From Luteibacter mycovicinus (GTDB lineage Bacteria > Pseudomonadota > Gammaproteobacteria > Xanthomonadales > Rhodanobacteraceae): a stretch of DNA of 64,000 nt. The position numbers were made by a program, and so were the translations under genes. This document shows positions 26,391 to 35,637 of the stretch, one piece after another; the stretch's first letter is position 1, and every line of letters starts with the position of its first letter. Below the pieces are notes generated by a model. The model searched no databases, had not been told where the DNA came from, and saw only the letters and a list, made by a program, of their open reading frames with translations. The stretch lies in NCBI RefSeq assembly GCF_000745235.1, contig NZ_JQNL01000001.1, positions 4,458,001 through 4,522,000 of the forward strand, written 5' to 3'.

Positions 26391-29195
26391 GTGGGTATCG
26401 ATAAGGTTTTCAACAAGAAGTGTCTGGTCGTGGCCGTGTGTGCGGTACTGGCCAATGGGGCGTTTGCGCAGGACGCTGCGCCAGCGCCGTCAACGCCGCC
26501 GCCGGTCAAAGCGGCTACGGATACGAAGGACCCGGCCGCCAAGCCGGACAAGGCCGTGCAGATGAAGGCGCTCAGCGTGGTGGCCAACCGCTATGACGCG
26601 ACAAACATGCGCATGGATTCCATCAACACGGTGGACGTGCTGTCGGCGGCCGACCTGCAGCACACCGCCGTGCACAACGTGGCGGAGGCGCTGGGCCTGA
26701 TGTCGGGGGTCAACGTAACGACCACGGGCTCCGGCTACTTCGGCGGCATCGACGGCGCGGCGCGCGGCGAGGGCATGTTCACCTCGGTGCGCGGCCTGCC
26801 GTCCGAGTACAACGTCAATCTGGTGAACGGCAGCAACGTGGCCCAGGGCATGCCATATAGCCGCAGCGTACAGCTGAGCCTGCTGCCACCGTCGGGCTTG
26901 CAGACCATCGTACTCAACAAGACCTCGACTGCCGACATGGACGGCGACGCGATCGGCGGGACGATCGACTTTCGCACGCCGAGCGCCTTCGATTTCAGGA
27001 AGGATTTCAGCGGTAGCGTCACCGCCAGCGGACGCGTGGAAAGCCGTGCGCGCGACTACGGCGGCAGCGGCCTCGGCAGCGGTCTGGCCGGGGAACTGCA
27101 AGGCAAGTTCGGTGCCGAGAAACAGTTCGGCATTTACGTAAGCGGCTATTACGACTACCGCAACATCGCCAACAGCGAGATCGGTGCGGCGGAAAGTGCG
27201 TCCAACGACGGTTCCTGGGCATTTCTTCACGCGACCGCGGAAGGCGACAGCGCGCCCGGGTACGACCCCGCTCACAACCTGACCAGCCTCGGCAGCAACG
27301 TCGGCATCGCGTCGGGGTTCGAGCGCCGCTACGGCGGCAATATCTCGTTCGACTGGAACGTGGACCCGACGCTCAAAGCCTATGCGCGAATGACTTACGC
27401 GTATGCGCTGACCGAGCAGAACACCACGTATAACCAGCTTTTGCCGCAGGACGTGACGTACGTACCGACCTCCACGCCAGGCGTGTACACGCCGAACATC
27501 GGGCGCATCGCCAACCGCTTCTGGTTCGAGACCAACCCGGAGCGGGCAGACCTGGCCACGATCCAGTTCGGTGCGGACAAGACCGCCGGCGGATGGACGA
27601 TTTCGCCCAACGTCTTCTGGAGCATCGGCCGCAACGACCGACCCGAACACGTCGAGATCGACGGGCGCGAGGACAAGTATTCGCAGGACAACTTCGCGTA
27701 TAACCGCAGTTCGCTGCTGAGCTACGGCGGCAACGGCTTCCCGTACCCCGTGCTGACGCCGGGTTTGCAGAACTCCGTCAACAACGTGCAGAACATGTAC
27801 GCCAACGATTATGGCGAGGTCACCGACATCCGCTCCGGCCAGAAGCGCGGCGGCGCCAAACTCGATCTGCGCTATGACTTCGACAGCGGCGTGCTGCAGT
27901 CGGTCAAGTTCGGCGTGAAGTACAGCGACAGCTCGCGTGAGTTCACCAACCGCGACTGGTCGACCGGCGGCATCAACGACGGAACGACGACACTCGACGA
28001 CCTCGGCATCTTCAAGGGCTATTACAATCAGATTTTTCCCGGCAAATTCGACTGGCGGACGCCGGAAGTCAGTCGTGCCGCGGTCGCCGCGCTCATCGCG
28101 GCCCACGTCCAGCCGTCGGATCTGGATACCTGCGGCCAGCTGGACTTCAACAACTACAACTGCGACACCATGCGCGGCACGGAAGCGGTCAGTGCCGCGT
28201 ACGGCATGGCCACGTTCCAGAGCGGTCCGTGGGAGATCATTCCCGGTGTGCGCTTCGAGCACACCTCCATCCACAACACGTTCTGGACGACGCCGACCGA
28301 CGCCGACGGCAACGAGGCGCCGGGCTACTTCTCCAATAACCGGACCATCTACAACGAGCCGCTCGGCAGCCTGTTCATCAATTTCCGCCCGGACGGCAAC
28401 ATCGTGTATCGCGGCGCGATCTGGCAGAGCTACACGCGACCGGCCTTCGTGCAGCTGGGCGGCGGTTCGCAGATCAGTGTGTCCGATGGCGTGACGACGA
28501 TCACCAGCGGCAACCCGAACCTGAGCCCGATCAAGGCCACCAACGTGGATCTGGGCGCCGAGTGGACGACGCAGAGCGGCGGTTACGTGTCCCTGGCCAG
28601 CTACTACAAGAAGCTGCGCAACTACATCTACGACAGCGGCGGCGGCCAGGCCAATCCGAACACGTCCGGTGTGGGTACCGTCCTGACCAAGACGCCGACC
28701 AACGGCGGGGACGGGCATGTCTACGGTCTCGAAGCCACGTACAGGCAGAAGTTCCAGAACCTGCCTGAGCCCTTCGATGGTCTGGGCTTCAGCGTCAACG
28801 CCACGCGGCAGAATTCGAAGGTCGACCTGGGCCGCGACGGCTTCGAGAACGAAAGGCTGCAGTCGGCTCCACAGCGCATGGCCAACGCCGAGCTGTTCTA
28901 CGAGAAGGCCGGTTTCTCGCTGAACCTCAGCTACCACTACACGGGCTCCTACCTGTCGACGTACGACTTCCTCAATCAGGGCAATCCGTGGGACGACCTG
29001 TGGATCCGTCCGATCCGCCGCGTCGATCTTCATGCGGGCTATCTGATGACTAACGGGCTGCAGTTCGACCTGCAGATCAGCAACCTGACCAAGCAGTACT
29101 CCTACTGGTCGCACATCGGCAGGAACAGTCTGGCCAACTCCGATATCGTGGATGCGGGCATGACCACCCTGTTGACCGTGAAGTACTCGTTCTGA
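26391..29195 (+). CDS. TonB-dependent outer-membrane receptor (carbohydrate locus)
   Basis: This 934-aa receptor starts at a GTG at 26391 behind a G-rich ribosome site, giving the signal peptide VGIDKVFNKKCLVVAVCAVL and cleavage after AFAQ. The open frame goes back to an ATG at 26322, which would put 23 polar and aromatic residues before the signal peptide. The plug has MRMDSINTVDVLSAADLQHT and FTSVRGLPSEYNVNLVNG, and the barrel ends TLLTVKYSF. It lies 2 bases upstream of a GH35 beta-galactosidase gene, so its ligand is probably a beta-galactoside oligosaccharide (inference). First gene of a seven-gene run. Confidence 0.9.
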   Translation: MGIDKVFNKKCLVVAVCAVLANGAFAQDAAPAPSTPPPVKAATDTKDPAAKPDKAVQMKALSVVANRYDATNMRMDSINTVDVLSAADLQHTAVHNVAEALGLMSGVNVTTTGSGYFGGIDGAARGEGMFTSVRGLPSEYNVNLVNGSNVAQGMPYSRSVQLSLLPPSGLQTIVLNKTSTADMDGDAIGGTIDFRTPSAFDFRKDFSGSVTASGRVESRARDYGGSGLGSGLAGELQGKFGAEKQFGIYVSGYYDYRNIANSEIGAAESASNDGSWAFLHATAEGDSAPGYDPAHNLTSLGSNVGIASGFERRYGGNISFDWNVDPTLKAYARMTYAYALTEQNTTYNQLLPQDVTYVPTSTPGVYTPNIGRIANRFWFETNPERADLATIQFGADKTAGGWTISPNVFWSIGRNDRPEHVEIDGREDKYSQDNFAYNRSSLLSYGGNGFPYPVLTPGLQNSVNNVQNMYANDYGEVTDIRSGQKRGGAKLDLRYDFDSGVLQSVKFGVKYSDSSREFTNRDWSTGGINDGTTTLDDLGIFKGYYNQIFPGKFDWRTPEVSRAAVAALIAAHVQPSDLDTCGQLDFNNYNCDTMRGTEAVSAAYGMATFQSGPWEIIPGVRFEHTSIHNTFWTTPTDADGNEAPGYFSNNRTIYNEPLGSLFINFRPDGNIVYRGAIWQSYTRPAFVQLGGGSQISVSDGVTTITSGNPNLSPIKATNVDLGAEWTTQSGGYVSLASYYKKLRNYIYDSGGGQANPNTSGVGTVLTKTPTNGGDGHVYGLEATYRQKFQNLPEPFDGLGFSVNATRQNSKVDLGRDGFENERLQSAPQRMANAELFYEKAGFSLNLSYHYTGSYLSTYDFLNQGNPWDDLWIRPIRRVDLHAGYLMTNGLQFDLQISNLTKQYSYWSHIGRNSLANSDIVDAGMTTLLTVKYSF

Positions 29196-29197
29196 GC

Positions 29198-31192
29198 ATG
29201 CAACGACGTCGGTTCCTCGCTCTGTCCTTGCTCACGCCACTGGCGTTCGCCGGTCGCGCGTGGGCGGGGCCGTCCGGTGTCGCCGCTTCGGCGGTGGCAC
29301 CGGACGGGCGCGGACATGCGTTCGCCTTCGGCAAGCGTACGTTTCTTCTCGACGGGAAGCCGTTCCAGATACGCAGTGGCGAGATGCATCCGGCGCGGAT
29401 CGCGCGTGAGCACTGGCGTCATCGCATCCGGATGGCACGTGCGATGGGTCTCAATACCGTGGCGATCTACGTGATGTGGAATCACCACGAGCGCGAGCCC
29501 GGCGTGTTCGATTTCGAAAGCGACAATCGCGACATCGTGGCCTTCATCCGCTTGTGCGCGGAGGAGGGGATGTGGGTGTATCTGCGCCCGGGTCCGTACA
29601 TCTGCGGTGAGTGGACGAACGGCGGTCTGCCGGCATGGCTCCTGCGCGATCCGGATACCCGCCTGCGCACGCGTGACGATCCCCGTTACATGGCGGCGGT
29701 GCGTCGCTATATCGCCGCGCTCGCACCGCGTATCGCTCCGCTGACGGCAGGGGCGGGTGGTCCCGTGCTGATGTTGCAGGTCGAGAACGAGTATTCGATG
29801 TTCGCCGACGATGTCGGCTACCTGGAGGCGCTGCGCGACCTGTGGCGGGAGCGCGGCATCGCGGGACCGTTCTCCGTGTCGGATGGCTTGAAGGACCTGC
29901 GGCGGCGTAAGGCCTATCCGAAAGGCATGGCGCTTGGCCTCGATGGTGCGGACGTCGCGGACCTGCTCAAGGGCCGGAGCTTCGCGGGCGAGTCGCCCGT
30001 GTGGCTGGGCGAGGGTTATCCCGGCTGGCTTACGCACTGGGGTGAGCCGGCCTTCGCGACCAGGGACCTCGTCGAGCCGCTTCGGGAGATCATGCGCGCC
30101 GGGTATTCCTTCAACCTGTATGTGGTGCACGGCGGGACCAACTTCGGTCTGACCGCGGGAGCCAATGCGGAGGACGACGGCTCGCAGTTCCAGCCCGTCA
30201 TCACCAGCTACGACTACGGTGCACCCATCGATGAGCGGGGGCGTGCCACGCCGCACTACGCGGCGTTGCGCCGGGTGATCGTGGAGAGCGCGGGAGTCAC
30301 GCCGCCCGCGATGCCCGAAGCTCCTCCCTCGGCAACGTTTTCACCGGTGACGCCTGTGCCGTTCGCGTCGCTCTGGGACAACCTTCCGGGCGAGCCGGTC
30401 AGGCTGCCATCGCCCGGTCCGAACGAGATCGTGTTCGGCCAGGATCAGGGACTGGTCGTTTATCGCAAGCGGATCGCCACCGGCAGCGTTCTGCGGCTGG
30501 AGAACGTGCGCGATTATGCCGTCGTGCATGTCGATGGGCGTGAAACGGCTGTCGTGTCACGGGTCGAGCATGCGTCGCTCAATTCGCGGCCCGATGTGAC
30601 GCTGCCTGCGCGTGCCTCGGGCGAGGCGACCGTCGAGGTCCTTGTCGATACCTTCGGCCACATCAATTTCGGGCCGCGGCTGGGTGACCACAAAGGGCTC
30701 ATCGGGCCGGTGACGCTCGATGGTGTCGCCCTGCATGAGGTCGAGGCGTGGCCGTTGCCGCTGGACGATGCGTGGGTTCGCGGTCTCAAGCCGTTGAAGG
30801 CGGCACCGTCGCGAGGTGGGGTGTTCTTCAGGGCGGCGCTTCATGTGGATGTACCTGGCGACGTTTATCTCGACATGAGTGGGTGGGCGAAGGGGTATCT
30901 GTGGGTCAACAGGCGGTTGCTGGGGCGGTACTGGAGTGTCGGGCCGCAGCTTCGGTTGTTCTGTCCGGGTCCGTGGTTGAAGGCGGGGGAGAACGAGGTG
31001 CTGGTGTTGGATCTGCATCGGGTGGAGGGGGCGGTGATTGCTGCTGCCGATAGTTTGCATGGGGTGGGGCAGGCACCGGTCGCCAGCAGGGCTGGCTCCT
31101 ACCAGGAGCAGGACCCCGCAGCCCGGTGGGAGCCGACCCTGTTGGCGTCAGGTGCTGGCCGAAGCTACCCGGAAACGGGCCGCGAATCATGA
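29198..31192 (+). CDS. GH35 beta-galactosidase, exported
   Basis: This 664-aa glycoside hydrolase removes terminal beta-galactose. It begins with a Tat-like or Sec signal (MQRRRFLALSLLTPLAFAGR). The GH35 domain has GEMHPARIAREHW, RPGPYICGEW, the acid/base Glu198 in QVENEYS and the likely nucleophile Glu272 in VWLGEGYPGW; beta-sandwich domains follow, with YLWVNRRLLGRYW. The last 38 or so residues are not part of the fold: they are encoded by an inverted REP pair (31081-31147), and the stop comes only after it. The stop overlaps the ATG of the permease by 4 bases (ATGA). Confidence 0.9.
   Translation: MQRRRFLALSLLTPLAFAGRAWAGPSGVAASAVAPDGRGHAFAFGKRTFLLDGKPFQIRSGEMHPARIAREHWRHRIRMARAMGLNTVAIYVMWNHHEREPGVFDFESDNRDIVAFIRLCAEEGMWVYLRPGPYICGEWTNGGLPAWLLRDPDTRLRTRDDPRYMAAVRRYIAALAPRIAPLTAGAGGPVLMLQVENEYSMFADDVGYLEALRDLWRERGIAGPFSVSDGLKDLRRRKAYPKGMALGLDGADVADLLKGRSFAGESPVWLGEGYPGWLTHWGEPAFATRDLVEPLREIMRAGYSFNLYVVHGGTNFGLTAGANAEDDGSQFQPVITSYDYGAPIDERGRATPHYAALRRVIVESAGVTPPAMPEAPPSATFSPVTPVPFASLWDNLPGEPVRLPSPGPNEIVFGQDQGLVVYRKRIATGSVLRLENVRDYAVVHVDGRETAVVSRVEHASLNSRPDVTLPARASGEATVEVLVDTFGHINFGPRLGDHKGLIGPVTLDGVALHEVEAWPLPLDDAWVRGLKPLKAAPSRGGVFFRAALHVDVPGDVYLDMSGWAKGYLWVNRRLLGRYWSVGPQLRLFCPGPWLKAGENEVLVLDLHRVEGAVIAAADSLHGVGQAPVASRAGSYQEQDPAARWEPTLLASGAGRSYPETGRES
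31081..31147. repeat. Inverted REP pair inside the 3' end of the GH35 gene
   Basis: CGCCAGCAGGGCTGGCTCCTAC (minus orientation of the repeat, at 31081-31102) and a degenerate plus-orientation copy at 31126-31147 face each other. They are read in frame as the C-terminal tail of the galactosidase. Confidence 0.85.
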
Positions 31193-32568
31193 GAGCGACA
31201 GCCACCCCGACCGCGAACGCGGTAGCACCAGGAACATCCGCCATACCGCCGCGAGCCATCGGCTTCTGGGGCGGGCTTTCCGCCAACGTCCTCAACATGA
31301 TCGGCATCGGGCCGTTCGTGACCATCCCGCTCGCCCTCTCGGCCCTGGCAGGACCCTCGGTGCTGCTGGGCTGGGTCGCCGGCGCACTGCTGTGCCTCTG
31401 CGACGGTCTGGTCTGGGCCGAACTTGGCTCCACCATTCCCGAATCCGGCGGTCCCTACCATTACCTGCGCGAGGCTTATGGCCGCGACAAAGCCGGCCGT
31501 CTGTTCGGTTTCCTCTACCTCTGGCAGACGCTGCTCACCGCGCCGCTTTCCATCGGTTCGGCGGCGGTGGGTTTCGCCCAGTACGCGGGCTTCCTCATCC
31601 CGTCCCTGGGGGAAACGGGCAGGGCGCTCGTCGCCGCCGGCTTGTGTCTGCTCAACACGGCCGTGCTCTATCGGCGGGTGGGTCAGATCCAGCGGCTGTC
31701 CGTGCTGGTCAGCGCGATCGTCGTGATCGCGTGCGCATGGATCGTGATCAGTGGCATCAGGCACTTCGACATGACGATCGCAAGCCACTTCTTCCAGGCA
31801 CACGTCGACTCATCTCACGGGTTCTGGCTGGGCCTCGGCGCGGTCGCCCTGATCGCGGTGTACGACTACGGCGGTTACAACAACGTCTGCATGCTGGGCG
31901 GTGAGGTGAAGCGGCCGCGGCGCACCATTCCGATGGCGGTGCTCGTTTCCATTCCGCTGGTGGCCGTGCTGTATCTGGGCCTCAACCTCAGCATTCTCGG
32001 CGTACTGCCCTGGGAGCAGGCGGCGCACTCGAAGGCCGTGGTCGCCGACTTCATGCAGGCGATCCACGGTCGCACGGGCGGCACGCTGGCCGTGCTCCTG
32101 ATTCTTCTGGCCAGCTGGGGATCGGCGCTGGTGGTGTTGCTGGGCTACTCACGCGTGCCGTACGCGGCGGCGGCGGACGGCCAGTTCTTTCCCGTCTTCG
32201 CGCGCCTGCATCCGCGGGGCGGGTTTCCCACGGTGTCGCTCCTGTTCGTGGGTGCGACGTCCGCCGCGGCCTGCTTCCTGTCACTGGAGCATCTGATCGC
32301 GACGCTGATGGTCACGCAGATCCTGTTTCAGTACATCGCGCAGTGCTTCGCCGTGGTGGCCCTGCGTCGTCGCCGCGCCGACGCCGACGTGTTTCGCATG
32401 CCGCTGTATCCGCTGCCGCTGGTCGTCAGCGTCATCGGCTGGCTGTATCTCGTGGCGACGGCGGGCACCTCGTCCATCGTCGCCGCCGTGGTCGCGGTCC
32501 TCGCGGGCACGCTTCTTTTCCTGTGGCAAGCACGGAGGTCCCGCACGTGGCCATTTCCCCATCGCTGA
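31189..32568 (+). CDS. APC-family amino acid/amine permease
   Basis: This 459-aa inner-membrane transporter has about 12 helices and the APC start signature GFWGGLSANVLNMIGIGPFV, then SGGPYHYLREAYG and, in the middle, YDYGGYNNVCMLGGEVKRP. It would import an amino acid or amine by proton or sodium symport, or exchange. Its position between a galactosidase and sugar kinases is unusual. It may take up an amino sugar, a glycosylated amino acid, or simply ride in the operon. Start at 31189 by ATGA overlap with the previous gene; 21 further open codons upstream lie inside the REP. Confidence 0.88.
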   Translation: MRATATPTANAVAPGTSAIPPRAIGFWGGLSANVLNMIGIGPFVTIPLALSALAGPSVLLGWVAGALLCLCDGLVWAELGSTIPESGGPYHYLREAYGRDKAGRLFGFLYLWQTLLTAPLSIGSAAVGFAQYAGFLIPSLGETGRALVAAGLCLLNTAVLYRRVGQIQRLSVLVSAIVVIACAWIVISGIRHFDMTIASHFFQAHVDSSHGFWLGLGAVALIAVYDYGGYNNVCMLGGEVKRPRRTIPMAVLVSIPLVAVLYLGLNLSILGVLPWEQAAHSKAVVADFMQAIHGRTGGTLAVLLILLASWGSALVVLLGYSRVPYAAAADGQFFPVFARLHPRGGFPTVSLLFVGATSAAACFLSLEHLIATLMVTQILFQYIAQCFAVVALRRRRADADVFRMPLYPLPLVVSVIGWLYLVATAGTSSIVAAVVAVLAGTLLFLWQARRSRTWPFPHR

Positions 32569-33494
32569 AATCATGGGATGTCGCCGTCGTCGGAGAGATC
32601 TACGCCGATCACGTCTTCAGCGGCTTTCCCTCCTGGCCCGGCCCCGGCGAAGAAGTGATCGCCGAGAACTACGTGCGCGAACTCGGCGGCGGCACGATCA
32701 ATACCGCCTGTGCCTTGTCGCGGCTCGGACGCCGTGTCCGCCTGGTCGGACTGATCGGCGATGCCGATCTCGACTGGTTCGAAGGCCGTCTGGGCGAATT
32801 CGGTGTCAGCATGGACGGTATCCGGCTGGGCAGCGACGGTACCGGCATCACCGTGAGCGTCTCGACGGTGGAGGACCGGTCGTTTTTCACCTATCCCGGC
32901 GTCAACCGCTCGCTCCCGGAACTGCTGGCGACGTCGGAGATCGTGGCGGATCTGTCCGCCGCCCGTCATGTGCATTTCGCCATGCCGCTGCCGCGCGACC
33001 TTGCCTCGACCCTGCTTCCGCTGTTGCGTGGGGCGGGGTGTACGACCTCCCTCGACGTCGGCTACAGCCCGGCGTGGCTGCAAGACCCTGTCAACCGGCT
33101 CAGTTGCCGCGATGTCGACCTCTTCCTGCCCAACGACAAGGAAGTCGCGCTGTTATGCGGCGACGACGCCCCCTCGTCCTATGAGGCCTGGTCCGCCGCG
33201 GCCGGTATCGCTCGTGCCGTCATGAAACAGGGCGCCCGTGGTGCGTGGATCGCCGATGCACGCGGCCTGCGCCGGGTGCCGGCGCCGCGCATCGAAGCGG
33301 TCGACTCCACCGGTGCGGGCGATGCCTTCGACGCGGGCGTCATCGACGGGCTGCTCGATGGCGAGTCCATCGATGGCTGCGTCGAGCGCGGTTGCATCTG
33401 CGGGGCGTTGTGTACGACGGCCGCCGGCGCCCTTGAATCGCTTCCCCATCCCCAGCCATTAAGGACACTTCGTGAGCAAACGTACGGATCGTAA
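32547..33494 (+). CDS. PfkB-family sugar kinase
   Basis: This 315-aa ribokinase-like enzyme phosphorylates a sugar or nucleoside in the cytoplasm. It has the N-terminal glycine-rich motif ELGGGTINTA and the C-terminal signature DSTGAGDAFDAG, with the catalytic base Asp259. The start is a GTG at 32547 with GGAGG upstream, overlapping the permease by 22 bases. The PfkB family covers fructose, ribose, adenosine and tagatose-6-phosphate kinases; I cannot assign the substrate. It overlaps the following GH4 gene by 23 bases. Confidence 0.88.
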   Translation: MAISPSLKSWDVAVVGEIYADHVFSGFPSWPGPGEEVIAENYVRELGGGTINTACALSRLGRRVRLVGLIGDADLDWFEGRLGEFGVSMDGIRLGSDGTGITVSVSTVEDRSFFTYPGVNRSLPELLATSEIVADLSAARHVHFAMPLPRDLASTLLPLLRGAGCTTSLDVGYSPAWLQDPVNRLSCRDVDLFLPNDKEVALLCGDDAPSSYEAWSAAAGIARAVMKQGARGAWIADARGLRRVPAPRIEAVDSTGAGDAFDAGVIDGLLDGESIDGCVERGCICGALCTTAAGALESLPHPQPLRTLREQTYGS

Positions 33495-34887
33495 GATCGC
33501 ATTGATCGGAGGCGGCGGTGTCCGGTCTCCGCTTGTCGTGTTCGGCGTCAACGAAGCCGCCGAGGCGCTCGGCGCGGCCGAAATGGTCCTCTACGACCCC
33601 GATCCCGAGCGGCTGCGGATCATGGTCGGCCTGGGCAATGCCGTGATCCGTCGCTCGGGCGGCGCGCTGCGGCTACGTGGCGGCACCTCGATGGAAGACA
33701 CCATCGAAGGCGCCGACTTCGTGCTCAACAGCATTCGTATCGGCGGTATCGCCGGTCGCGCCGCCGACGAACGCGCATCCATCGCGCAGGGATATCCGGG
33801 GCAGGAGACGACGGGCCCCGCCGGCGTCGCCATGGCCCTGCGCACCATTCCTGTCGCGATAGAACAGGCGAAACTCGTCGAGAAGCTGAGCCCGCAGGCG
33901 TGGCTGGTCAACTTCACCAACCCCGCCGGCCTGATCACGCAGGCCGTGACCGACCATAGCAAGGCCCGCATCGTCGGCATCTGCGATACGCCGACGGAGC
34001 TGTTTCACAACATCGCGCATGCGCTGGGTGAGCCGGCCGACGAGGTCGAGTGCGACTACGTCGGCCTGAACCACCTCGGTTGGGTACGCGGCGTGCGCGT
34101 TCGGGGCGAGGAGGTCATCGACACGCTGCTTGCCAGCGATGATCTGCTACGTCAGCTCTATCTGGCGCCGTTGTTCGACTTCGACATGATCCGCACGCTG
34201 CGGCTCATTCCCACGGAGTACCTTTTCTTCTACTACGAGCGGCAGCGCGCGCTGGACAACCAGCGCAGGCAGGGCGGGAGCCGCGGTGGCGAAATTCAGA
34301 GACTCAACGATGATCTGCTGGCGACGCTGACCGCGCGTCTGGACGCGGGCGACGGCGACGCGGCCGTGGATATCTACGCCGCGTACCTCAACCAGCGTTC
34401 CGGCTCGTACATGAAGCTCGAAGCCGAGGGTGGTTCCGCGTTCGATCAGGGGGTCAGCCTGCAGGTCGACCCCTTCCGTGTAGCGACCGGTTACCACCGC
34501 ATCGCCATCGACGTGATGAGCGCGCTGACCGGTGCGAAACCGGCGCGTATCGTCGTCAACACGCGCAATCGTGGCGCCTTGCCCGATCTGCCCGATAACG
34601 ACATCGTGGAGATCGCGTCGGATATCTCGCTGGACGCGATCGTGCCCCGTCCCATCGCGCCATTGCCGGATGCGGTGAACGGTCTGGTGCGCTCGGTCAA
34701 GGCGTACGAACGTGCCGCGATCGCATCGGTGCTCAACGACCGCCGTCTCGAAGCACGCAAGGCGATGCTGATTCATCCGGCCATCGGACAGTGGACGCCG
34801 TCCGGGGACTTGCTCGACGCCTTGCTGGGTCATGCGAACGAAGACGGCGAATGTCTCTGTCAGGGACCCGTCCATCGCCATATATGA
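33472..34887 (+). CDS. GH4-family glycosidase (6-phospho-beta-glucosidase type)
   Basis: This 471-aa NAD- and metal-dependent glycosidase belongs to the family that cleaves by oxidation and elimination rather than hydrolysis. It has an NAD site ALIGGGGVRSP (10-20), Asn150 in NFTNPAG, and the metal ligands Cys171 (GICDTP) and His201 (GLNHLGW). Family members act on 6-phospho-glucosides or on free alpha-glucosides and galacturonides; the CDTP/NHLGW set resembles the 6-phospho-beta-glucosidase branch. The start is a GTG at 33472 with AAGGA upstream. No PTS gene is nearby to make a phosphorylated disaccharide. Confidence 0.88.
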   Translation: MSKRTDRKIALIGGGGVRSPLVVFGVNEAAEALGAAEMVLYDPDPERLRIMVGLGNAVIRRSGGALRLRGGTSMEDTIEGADFVLNSIRIGGIAGRAADERASIAQGYPGQETTGPAGVAMALRTIPVAIEQAKLVEKLSPQAWLVNFTNPAGLITQAVTDHSKARIVGICDTPTELFHNIAHALGEPADEVECDYVGLNHLGWVRGVRVRGEEVIDTLLASDDLLRQLYLAPLFDFDMIRTLRLIPTEYLFFYYERQRALDNQRRQGGSRGGEIQRLNDDLLATLTARLDAGDGDAAVDIYAAYLNQRSGSYMKLEAEGGSAFDQGVSLQVDPFRVATGYHRIAIDVMSALTGAKPARIVVNTRNRGALPDLPDNDIVEIASDISLDAIVPRPIAPLPDAVNGLVRSVKAYERAAIASVLNDRRLEARKAMLIHPAIGQWTPSGDLLDALLGHANEDGECLCQGPVHRHI

Positions 34888-34952
34888 CGCGATTCATCTC
34901 ATGCACACATTCGGATCATTAGCTTTTGTCGGTCTTTTTGTCTGGCATCGGC

Positions 34953-35579
34953 ATGATCGAATCCTCCGCAAGGGAGCGCCTGGACGCGCTCATGGAAGGC
35001 AGCGGACGCCGCATCCTCGGCATCGCGGGACTACCGGGCGCCGGTAAATCCACCCTCGTGGCGCAATTGCTCGCATACGCCGGCGACATCGCCGTCGGCG
35101 TACCGATGGACGGGTTCCATCTCGCCAATGCCGAGCTCGCCCGCCTGGGCAGGGCCGCCCGTAAGGGCGCCTCCGATACGTTCGACGCGGCGGGCTATGT
35201 CGCCTTGCTGCGCCGCCTTAGCTCGCCGGTGCCGGGCGAGACGGTCTACGCACCGGCGTTTCATCGTGAAATCGAAGAGCCGATCGCCGGCGAGATCGCC
35301 GTGCCGTCCGATGTACGTCTGGTCATTACCGAAGGCAACTACCTGCTGCTCGATGAAGGTCCGTGGCAAGACGTCCAGGGCCTGCTCGACGAGGTCTGGT
35401 TCGTCGACGTCGACGACGCACAGCGCCATGAGCAATTGCTCGCGCGGCACATGCGCTACGGCCGCGACCGCCAGGCCGCGCTCGACTGGATCGAAAACAC
35501 CGACGAGCCGAATGCCCGCCGCATCGCTTTGACGGCACCGAAGGCGGATTTCCGTGTGCGCGTGAGCGTGGCGGCGTGA
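34953..35579 (+). CDS. P-loop sugar/nucleoside kinase (FrcK/uridine-kinase-like)
   Basis: This 208-aa cytoplasmic kinase has a Walker A loop GLPGAGKST (26-34), a substrate-side motif VPMDGFHLAN and a Walker B-like ITEGNYLLLD. The pattern fits the phosphoribulokinase/uridine kinase superfamily branch that includes the rhizobial fructose kinase FrcK and YggC. The ATG at 34953 is used because the open frame before it starts only with a TTG; the ribosome site is weak. It sits between GH4 and a sugar porter, so a monosaccharide released by the upstream glycosidases is the likely substrate (inference). Confidence 0.78.
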   Translation: MIESSARERLDALMEGSGRRILGIAGLPGAGKSTLVAQLLAYAGDIAVGVPMDGFHLANAELARLGRAARKGASDTFDAAGYVALLRRLSSPVPGETVYAPAFHREIEEPIAGEIAVPSDVRLVITEGNYLLLDEGPWQDVQGLLDEVWFVDVDDAQRHEQLLARHMRYGRDRQAALDWIENTDEPNARRIALTAPKADFRVRVSVAA

Positions 35580-35637
35580 TCTCTTTCAAGAACAACTCGC
35601 GGGGGCGAGGGCTTCTTCATCCTCCCAGGAGAAACGC

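Noticed and set aside
26490..29114. Very long open frame antisense to the TonB receptor (874 codons)
   Set aside because: Composition is the Arg/His/Val-rich mirror of a GC-rich gene, there is no ribosome site, and the opposite strand has a clear signal peptide, plug and barrel.
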